Below the pieces are notes generated by a model. That model had not been told where the DNA came from and did not search any database. It saw only the letters and a program-made list of their open reading frames with translations. The position numbers and the translations under genes are program-made. 11,039 bases of DNA, taken from the NCBI GenBank assembly GCA_003454665.1, contig DMKB01000144.1, forward strand, positions 1 through 11,039, given 5' to 3'. Numbering within the stretch: position 1 is the stretch's first letter; each line of letters begins with the position of its first letter. This DNA comes from Nitrospiraceae bacterium (GTDB taxonomy: Bacteria > Nitrospirota > UBA9217). Below are positions 6,180 through 11,039 of this stretch, one piece after another.

Positions 6180-6272
6180 GACAGGTGGCACGATAGGCCA
6201 TAGGTATCCAGCAGTGTGCGCAGAATTCTGTTCAGGATTGTTGCCGGGGTAGTTGAGTCGCAGCATCCGGAG

Positions 6273-6294
6273 AACAGCGCACGCTGTTTTTTTT
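6273..6294 (+). terminator. Compact terminator/attenuator between peptide and maturase relic
   Basis: AACAGC (6273-6278) pairs with GCTGTT (6283-6288) around GCAC, and an eight-T run (6287-6294) follows. This is a plausible short Rho-independent terminator 94 bases after the peptide stop and 18 bases before the next GTG. In peptide-natural-product operons such a site lets the precursor be made in excess over its enzyme. The stem is only six base pairs, so leakage is likely. Confidence 0.6.
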
Positions 6295-6311
6295 GGCACG
6301 GGAGGTACGGT

Positions 6312-6596
6312 GTGAGAAATTCCGCGCACAAAAAAACCGAAGACATTTACCCCGTGTGCCCTTCTCTTGTGGGGCCTGCAGAGTGGGACCGTACCGTTGC
6401 GGCGTGCGGGGAAAACTGCGGGCCCAAGACATTCTCTGACGCTGAAACGCCCCGATGATGCCGGGCAGGATGTTCTGCATGCCGGGACTGCGGCATCCGG
6501 CCGGTCTGCGGCGGGTGCCTCGCCGTTGCTCACAGCCATGGGCTTGATGTGTTTAACGACAGGGATCTGTACTGCTTCATTGAGCAGTCCCGGTAG
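6312..6596 (+). pseudogene. sbtM: Internally deleted SbtM-like radical-SAM maturase (N-terminus joined to SPASM-like tail)
   Basis: The GTG at 6312 has a strong SD (GGGAGG, 6300-6305). It opens 48 codons (MRNSAHKKTEDIYPVCPS..., including VGPAEWDRTVAACGENCG) that look like the N-terminus of SbtM-type maturases, then TGA (6456-6458). The same frame continues with a Cys-rich SPASM-like segment: CRAGCSACRDCGIRPVCGGC, then LAVA, then HGLDVFNDRDLYCFIEQSR and TAG (6594-6596). The whole radical-SAM core, with its CxxxCxxC iron-sulfur loop, is missing; a normal enzyme of this kind would be several hundred residues. I read it as an in-frame internal deletion of the peptide's maturase. The family assignment rests on position behind the SbtA-like gene, the Cys pattern and recall of the family. 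If the TGA were read as Sec it would give a 94-residue SPASM-only protein. Confidence 0.6.
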
Positions 6597-6791
6597 GAGT
6601 GCCACGGATAGTGCAGGCAGGAGTCGTCACGGGTCAGGGGCGTGCATACAGAAGAGTAGCCCGGGGGCTCCATCTTCTCCCGGTGATGTTCTGGCAATCG
6701 GTGCTCTCTTCAGTGCCTGCGAGATCGCGTCCATGCCGGACGATAAGAACGGATTTGTTATTTTCTATCATTGTCATATCAGGAGGGCAGA

Positions 6792-8573
6792 ATGGTAAAA
6801 TTAGTTAAGCTGTCATTTGCTACCCACCCCGTCTTGCTCCTCGTGAGTGCGGCTCTGCTCATGCTCATGTCGTCATGCGCAAAAAAAGGTTACTATGGAA
6901 TGGGCAGCCCTGCCGGCCCGGCAGAAGAGCGAGTGATGGGATTTACAGAAGATGAGACGACAGCGTTACCGGGGGCAACAACGTCGGGAAAAGCTGCGAA
7001 GTCAAGGACGTCAGATCCAAAGAGAGCCAAGAGACGCCCGGCTGCTTCAGGCTTGCGCGCCGGCTATGCCGACGATAACAAGCAGTTCAATTATTTCCTG
7101 CATTTTTTGGAACGATACGGTTCCGGCATACCGCACTACCCGTTAAGCATAAAGGAGCGGATTATTCTCAACGTAAAAGATCGAAAGGGCAAATCAGTGC
7201 CGAATGCAGACGTAACAATTTATTCCGGCAGCACCGTTCTCACTTCGGGCAGGACCTATTCAGACGGCTCATTTCTCTTCTTTCCGTCCGAATACCGGAA
7301 AAACCTGTTCCGGTACAAGGCAGTAGTACGCACGCTGCAGGGGCGAAAAAAGATCAGCATCGACCGTCAAGGCAGGCGCGATATTGAAATAATCCTGGAT
7401 GTGCCACGGAAGTTGCCGAAATCAATTCCCCTGGACATCCTTTTTGTCCTCGATACGACAGGAAGCATGGGGGAGGAGATAAAAAGGCTAAAAAAGACGA
7501 TAGAAATCATGAATCTAAATCTTATCTCACTGCCGTCCAAGCCCACGGTTCGATTCGGTATGGTCCTGTATAAGGACCGAAAAGATGCATATCGAACAAA
7601 GGTTGTTCCCCTGACGGGCGATCTGGATGAATTCCAGAAGGCGCTGAGCACGGTCAGTGCGTCTGGAGGTGGCGATACGCCCGAGGATTTGCAGTCCGCC
7701 CTCAAGGAAGCCATACAGAACATTGACTGGAATAAGGACGGGGTACGGCTTGCTTTTATCATAACCGATGCACCGCCACACCTGGACTACGGCCAGCAGT
7801 ATACGTATGGAAACGCGTCAATCGGCGCAAAAAAGAACGGCATTAAAATTCATACGGTGGGGACGGGTGGCCTCAACATCGCGGGAGAATATATTCTTCG
7901 CCAGATATCGCAGTATACCTTGGGGCGGTATATTTTTCTTACCTATGGAGAAAAAGGGGAAAGCGAAGGAGGGCGGCCGGGGAGCGTGAGTCATCATACC
8001 GGCAGCAACTTTCAAACTGATAAGCTGGAAGCGATTATTATTCGCTTCGCGAAGGAGGAGCTGAACAACATCACCGGTAAAGGGGCTGCAGAGGATGATG
8101 AGTACTTCAGTGCTGAAAAGCGAGAGGATGAAGGTGGGATGGAAACGCTGCAGAAGCTGTTTGACCTGGCCGTCTCCCAACTCGTGGACTATTCGTCCAT
8201 TATGATCCCCGGGAAAACTCCTGCGGCCATTTTTCCCATTGTCTATAACAATAAATCACTTGCACTCCATGCCGAGTATTTCAGTGAACAACTCGCGTTG
8301 TCGCTCAGTAGGAACAAAACGTTTACCATGGTTGAACGAGCGGATCTGCAGAGAATCCTTGAAGAAATGAAACTCCAGCTCACGGGAGTTGTGCCGGAAG
8401 ACAAGGCGGTAAAGGCCGGCAAACTGATGGGCGCCAAGATGCTTGTAACAGGAAGGCTGTATGCTAAAAAGAACAGGTATGAACTATTTTTAAAACTGCT
8501 GCGCGTTGAGTCGGGCGAAGTGTTGTCGGTAACGAAAGCGCGAATCGACAGAACATTGGGGCTGTCTGAGTAG
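6792..8573 (+). CDS. Lipoprotein with von Willebrand A domain and CsgG-like C-terminal domain
   Basis: A 593-residue predicted lipoprotein. The signal sequence ends in LMSSC, so Cys29 is the likely lipidated residue. A low-complexity Lys/Arg/Ala linker follows (about 50-90). Residues 122-202 look like a carboxypeptidase-regulatory-type beta domain (NVKDRKGKSVPNADVTIYSG). A von Willebrand A domain spans about 213-385 with a complete metal site: DTTGS (221-225), Thr296 in GGGDTPED and Asp326 in ITDAPPH. Residues 475-590 resemble CsgG/TolB-like envelope lipoprotein domains (FTMVERADLQRILEEMKLQ, then KLMGAKMLVTGRLY). The start at 6792 follows AGGAGGG (6781-6787); an upstream in-frame ATG at 6771 lacks an SD and would place residues before the signal peptide. 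The function is probably envelope adhesion or surface assembly, which is inference. Two maturase relics flank the gene. Confidence 0.85.
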   Translation: MVKLVKLSFATHPVLLLVSAALLMLMSSCAKKGYYGMGSPAGPAEERVMGFTEDETTALPGATTSGKAAKSRTSDPKRAKRRPAASGLRAGYADDNKQFNYFLHFLERYGSGIPHYPLSIKERIILNVKDRKGKSVPNADVTIYSGSTVLTSGRTYSDGSFLFFPSEYRKNLFRYKAVVRTLQGRKKISIDRQGRRDIEIILDVPRKLPKSIPLDILFVLDTTGSMGEEIKRLKKTIEIMNLNLISLPSKPTVRFGMVLYKDRKDAYRTKVVPLTGDLDEFQKALSTVSASGGGDTPEDLQSALKEAIQNIDWNKDGVRLAFIITDAPPHLDYGQQYTYGNASIGAKKNGIKIHTVGTGGLNIAGEYILRQISQYTLGRYIFLTYGEKGESEGGRPGSVSHHTGSNFQTDKLEAIIIRFAKEELNNITGKGAAEDDEYFSAEKREDEGGMETLQKLFDLAVSQLVDYSSIMIPGKTPAAIFPIVYNNKSLALHAEYFSEQLALSLSRNKTFTMVERADLQRILEEMKLQLTGVVPEDKAVKAGKLMGAKMLVTGRLYAKKNRYELFLKLLRVESGEVLSVTKARIDRTLGLSE

Positions 8574-8604
8574 CACGGGATGGTTGTGGCGAGGCGAAGG
8601 TTGG

Positions 8605-8685
8605 GGCCTGGCCATTGATTCCCGCCACGGCCTCGATGTGTTCGCCGAAAAGGACCCCTATTGCTTCATGCATGAATCCCCGTAG
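8605..8685 (+). pseudogene. sbtM: Second, more decayed SbtM-like C-terminal tail
   Basis: In a frame different from the preceding lipoprotein, these bases read GLAIDSR then HGLDVFAEKDPYCFMHESP and TAG (8683-8685). The tail of the relic at 6312-6596 reads LAVAHS then HGLDVFNDRDLYCFIEQSR and TAG. Eleven of the last 19 residues are identical and the stops coincide, so the two are homologous. Upstream the Cys cluster is gone: GGC-LA in the first copy corresponds to GWG-LA here, and no start or SD is present. It is a dead fragment, probably older than the first. The tail includes a GLDVF..(K/R)D.YCF signature. Confidence 0.6.
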
Positions 8686-8786
8686 GGCCCTGTTATCGTT
8701 TCTACGGCCGACAGCGCAAAGTACTTGCCTTTTCCTCCGGCCTGTACTATCTTTGCAAGCAAGCGCTCGTGCGCGGATAGGCCCCA

Positions 8787-8815
8787 ATGACCAGCGTTTT
8801 TCAGGCGCTAGTCAT
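8787..8815 (+). other. Hairpin in the relic-to-permease intergenic region
   Basis: ATGAC-c-AGCG (8787-8796) pairs with CGCT-a-GTCAT (8806-8815) around a nine-base loop. A seven-T run (8826-8832) follows, but eleven bases from the stem, so it is a poor Rho-independent terminator. It might end lipoprotein transcription. Apart from this, the relic and the leader hairpins, 8574-8942 holds no gene I can support. Confidence 0.35.
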
Positions 8816-8896
8816 CGGCTCACGGTTTTTTTGTGTGTCCACGGCGCTGCATATCAAGAGCCAGCAAGGCGATCAAATTTGACCCTGCGGCCGCAA

Positions 8897-8925
8897 TCCC
8901 GCTTGAGTCCCGCTATAAGCGGGAC
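8897..8925 (+). promoter_or_regulatory. Mutually exclusive leader hairpins next to the permease ribosome-binding site
   Basis: TCCCGCTT (8897-8904) and GTCCCGCT (8907-8914) can each pair with the same segment, AAGCGGGA (8917-8924) or AGCGGGAC (8918-8925). The SD GGAGGGG (8927-8933) begins directly afterwards. A choice between a long-loop and a tight-loop stem beside the SD could tune translation of the purine permease. It does not match the purine riboswitch consensus that I know. Confidence 0.4.
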
Positions 8926-8942
8926 CGGAGGGGCTTCACAGC

Positions 8943-10244
8943 ATGAAAACATTCTTCGAGTTCTCGAAATATCATACGAGCTACCGGCAAGAGGCGCTTG
9001 CCGGTCTCACCACCTTTCTCACCATGGCCTACATTATTGTGGTAAACCCGGCAATCCTCGAGGCGGCGGGAATACCGCGAGGTCCGTCCATGGTCGCTAC
9101 GATCCTGTCCGCCGCCTTCGGTACGCTGATCATGGGCGTCTACGCAAAGCGCCCCTTTGCGATCGCGCCGTATATGGGTGAGAACGCCTTTATCGCCTAT
9201 ACCGTCGTCAAGGTGCTGGGGTACTCCTGGCAGATCGCCCTTGGTGCGATCTTTCTTGCCGGAGTATTGTTCACCCTCTTAACGGTGCTCAAGATTCGAA
9301 GCTGGCTGGCTGATGCCATCCCGCAGACGCTCAAGTACAGCTTTGCGGCGGGTATCGGACTGTTTCTGGCATTTATCGGGATGAACGCGACCGGTGTCGT
9401 TCAACTCGGCGTTGCCGGCGCGCCCGTCAGTCTGGGGAACGTCTCCCAATCGACGGTGTTACTTGCTATCGCCGGGTTCATGATCATTGCGATGCTTATG
9501 ATAAAGCAGGTGCGGGGGGCGCTGGTCATCGGCATCCTTGTCATTACCGGTTCTTCTTTTCTGCTCGGTATTACCCCGCTGCCGGACTCTTGGATCAGCA
9601 TGCCGCCGAATCCGGCCCCCATCATCATGGAGCTGGATGTACTCGGCGCACTCAGTATCAAGAGCCTCCCCGTGGTCCTGATTATTTTCGTCATGGCTTT
9701 TGTCGACACCGTGGGAACGTTGATCGGCCTTTCCGCGCGGGGGGGCTTGCTGGACGAACACGGGCGTCTCCCCGAAATCGAGAAACCCATGCTCGCCGAT
9801 GCTTTGGCGAACCTGATCGCGCCTATACTCGGCACGACGACGACGGGCGCGTACGTCGAATCAGCGGCGGGAATCGAAGAGGGCGGCCGTACGGGATTTA
9901 CCTCACTCGTCGTGGCCGTTCTCTTTCTGTGTGCCCTCTTCTTTGCCCCGGTCCTGACCGCTGTTCCGCCCCATGCCTACGGAGCCGCCTTGATCGCCAT
10001 CGGCGTGTTCATGATCAGCCCGATCGCGAAGGTCAACTTTACGGATTACACGGAACTCGTTCCCGCCTTCCTCACCATGACGCTTATGGTTTTTACGTAC
10101 AACATCGGCGTGGGAATGACGGCAGGACTGCTTTCCTATCCTCTCCTCAAAACCGCGTCAGGGAGATGGCGCGAGGTCCATGCCGGCATGTGGATACTCG
10201 CTGCGCTTTCACTTTCCTATTATGTGTTTTATCCCTATACGTAG
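8943..10244 (+). CDS. AzgA-type NCS2 purine (adenine/guanine/hypoxanthine) permease
   Basis: A 433-residue inner-membrane transporter, normal length for the AzgA branch of the NCS2/NAT superfamily, which imports purine bases with protons. The sequence opens with the family-typical SYRQEALAGLTTFLTMAYII and shows PYMGENAF (77-83), FVDTVGTLIG (253-262, Asp255) and GTTTTGAYVESAAGIEEGG (297-315, Glu306). These last two are the substrate-binding signature regions. About a dozen or more hydrophobic segments fit the 14-helix fold. The ATG at 8943 lies 9 bases after GGAGGGG, next to the alternative hairpins at 8897-8925. Which purine is preferred cannot be told from sequence. No purine-salvage gene is adjacent. 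Confidence 0.93.
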   Translation: MKTFFEFSKYHTSYRQEALAGLTTFLTMAYIIVVNPAILEAAGIPRGPSMVATILSAAFGTLIMGVYAKRPFAIAPYMGENAFIAYTVVKVLGYSWQIALGAIFLAGVLFTLLTVLKIRSWLADAIPQTLKYSFAAGIGLFLAFIGMNATGVVQLGVAGAPVSLGNVSQSTVLLAIAGFMIIAMLMIKQVRGALVIGILVITGSSFLLGITPLPDSWISMPPNPAPIIMELDVLGALSIKSLPVVLIIFVMAFVDTVGTLIGLSARGGLLDEHGRLPEIEKPMLADALANLIAPILGTTTTGAYVESAAGIEEGGRTGFTSLVVAVLFLCALFFAPVLTAVPPHAYGAALIAIGVFMISPIAKVNFTDYTELVPAFLTMTLMVFTYNIGVGMTAGLLSYPLLKTASGRWREVHAGMWILAALSLSYYVFYPYT

Positions 10245-10319
10245 GGAAGAGGCAGGCGATGGGAAGGTGCGAGCGAATACCTACAGTATGAAGATGCTGT
10301 ACTTTGGAGGTAACCAGGC

Positions 10320-10877
10320 ATGATACAAATGAAGAGAATCGATTGCACCAATGTGCAGCATGGATTGCTGGGGGCGCTCCTGGCGTTGGCTGTCTTTGCC
10401 TTGTCCGCGCCGGGCATGGCAGATGCCCAGGCGGGCACGAGCGCAGGCATCTTTCACAAAGGAAGTGGACGGCTGTCCATTGTCCTCGGCAGCGGCAGTG
10501 GTTTCAATGACACGTATACCATCCTGGGTATCGGGGCCGGCTATTATGTGGCCGATGGACTTGAACTGGGACTCAACGTTGAATCCTGGATGGGTGGAGA
10601 TCCGGACATCTACCGGATCAGTCCTGAAATTCGCTACGTATTCCATTCTGCGCAAACAGCGAAGCCTTACCTGGGGGCATTCTACCGCCGTACCTTTATC
10701 GACCAGTTCGATGATCTCGATACTGTAGGCGCTCGCGCCGGCGTGTTTTTCATGCAGGGAAGGGGTGCGTATATCGGCGCCGGCGTTGTCTACGATGTGT
10801 ATCTTGACTGTGAAGAGACTATTTACACGTCCTGCTCCGACACCTATCCGGAGTTTCTTTTTGCCATCACGTTCTGA
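10320..10877 (+). CDS. Small outer-membrane beta-barrel protein
   Basis: A 185-residue protein with a Sec signal peptide (hydrophobic 15-31, likely cleavage after MADA near residue 36). The mature part of about 149 residues has alternating hydrophobic and polar residues: LSIVLGSGSGF, LGIGAGYYVADGLELGLNVE, ISPEIRYVF, PYLGAFYRRTF and YIGAGVVYDVY. It ends in Phe (FLFAITF), the C-terminal signal recognised by the BAM complex. Size and pattern fit an eight-stranded OmpA/OmpW/opacity-like barrel. Two Cys in a predicted outer loop (LDCEE...TSCSD) could form a disulfide. GGAGG (10306-10310) precedes the ATG at 10320. The 75-base gap after the permease has no promoter I can identify, so co-transcription is possible. 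The function is unknown. Confidence 0.82.
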   Translation: MIQMKRIDCTNVQHGLLGALLALAVFALSAPGMADAQAGTSAGIFHKGSGRLSIVLGSGSGFNDTYTILGIGAGYYVADGLELGLNVESWMGGDPDIYRISPEIRYVFHSAQTAKPYLGAFYRRTFIDQFDDLDTVGARAGVFFMQGRGAYIGAGVVYDVYLDCEETIYTSCSDTYPEFLFAITF

Positions 10878-10984
10878 ATATCCGGGGATGATTAAGGTCG
10901 GAAGGAGTGAAGCCCTTTCCTCGCGAGCATGCGCTCCCGGTTGTTCCTGCATCGAAGGGAATCCCGCTGTCATTCATGGTTGTG

Positions 10985-10993
10985 TGCTATATT
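10985..10993 (+). promoter_or_regulatory. Possible extended -10 promoter element
   Basis: TGC-TATATT forms an extended -10 ahead of the gene starting at 11013. The -35 is weak, and the predicted start would lie almost on the SD at 11001, so the leader would be very short. The 107 bases before it (10878-10984) show only weak hairpins and no gene. Confidence 0.25.
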
Positions 10994-11012
10994 ATTTTTC
11001 AGGAGGCTTTCT

Positions 11013-11039
11013 GTGTTCGGGCCTGTCCCGCTCCGCGGG
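11013..11039 (+). CDS. Start of a further gene, truncated by the window edge
   Basis: GTG at 11013 follows AGGAGG (11001-11006) at six bases and opens nine codons (MFGPVPLRG) to the window end. The SD spacing is ideal, but the stretch is too short to recognise a product. Confidence 0.4.

Noticed and set aside
5911..6201. Minus-strand frames opposite the selenopeptide gene
   Set aside because: They are low-complexity mirrors of the Lys/Glu-rich and Gly/Ala-rich codons on the plus strand, with no SD.
5995..6252. Plus-strand 85-codon frame starting in the selenopeptide core
   Set aside because: It is a Lys/Arg/Pro-rich out-of-frame reading of the repeat with no SD. The frame with three TGAs matches the leader and the SG-U-G sites.
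6367..6798. Plus-strand 143-codon frame over the maturase relic
   Set aside because: It is out of frame with the Cys-rich CRDCGIRPVCGGC reading and has no start signal. It looks like a shadow frame.
8464..8787. Minus-strand frame across the lipoprotein end and second relic
   Set aside because: It is antisense to two readings with clear homology and has no SD or domain.
8686..8942. Purine riboswitch upstream of the permease
   Set aside because: The conserved core expected for a guanine/adenine aptamer is not present; only simple hairpins are visible.
1..11039. CRISPR arrays, tRNA or rRNA genes, transposase or integrase genes
   Set aside because: I saw no regularly spaced repeats, no cloverleaf-like sequence and no recognisable mobile-element protein. 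The relic pair is not bounded by terminal repeats that I can find.

Overview
The window looks like chromosome of a diderm, moderately GC-rich bacterium. It carries a lipoprotein with a lipobox, a predicted outer-membrane beta-barrel, a periplasm-sensing histidine kinase and strong Shine-Dalgarno (SD) sites. The type of hybrid kinase, the YkgJ-type protein and above all a selenobiotic-like peptide gene suggest a Desulfobacterota (deltaproteobacterial) or Nitrospirota lineage. That placement is inference; there is no rRNA or other marker here.

Layout. (1) 1-880, +: the 3' end of a hybrid sensor kinase (ATPase plus receiver), broken by one extra base near 353. (2) 935-3954, -: a two-component operon, an OmpR/PhoB-type regulator then a HAMP/HisKA kinase. 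Downstream is a small secreted protein gene with its own promoter region and terminator. An 11-bp-pitch direct-repeat box lies upstream of both the regulator and the secreted-protein gene, so the latter may be a target. (3) 4029-5685, +: a zinc-ribbon membrane protein, a gene-poor stretch with a hairpin, a promoter and one candidate small ORF, then a YkgJ-type cysteine-cluster protein. (4) 5743-8685, +: the most unusual region, described below. (5) 8897-10877, +: an AzgA-type purine permease behind two mutually exclusive leader hairpins, then a small outer-membrane beta-barrel. A new reading frame starts at 11013 and runs off the window.

Central result. Positions 5874-6179 read as one 102-codon frame containing three in-frame TGA codons. 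With TGA as selenocysteine (U) it gives an SbtA-like (selenobiotic, thio(seleno)oxazole) peptide precursor: a leader of the MKK..LK.ILAGLSIAGLL type, a core containing SSUSGUSG, a second SGUAG block, and a Lys/Glu-rich tail. It has its own promoter (TTGCCT-17-TATACT), a strong SD and hairpins after the TGAs. A compact terminator separates it from 6312-6596, which looks like its SbtM radical-SAM maturase with the catalytic middle deleted: about 48 N-terminal codons, a TGA, then a Cys-rich SPASM-like tail in the same frame. A second, more decayed copy of that tail lies at about 8605-8685. The two relics flank a gene for a von Willebrand A/CsgG-like lipoprotein. The locus thus resembles a selenopeptide system whose local maturase copies have been lost, leaving an apparently intact precursor that must be silent, unmodified, or modified by a maturase encoded elsewhere.
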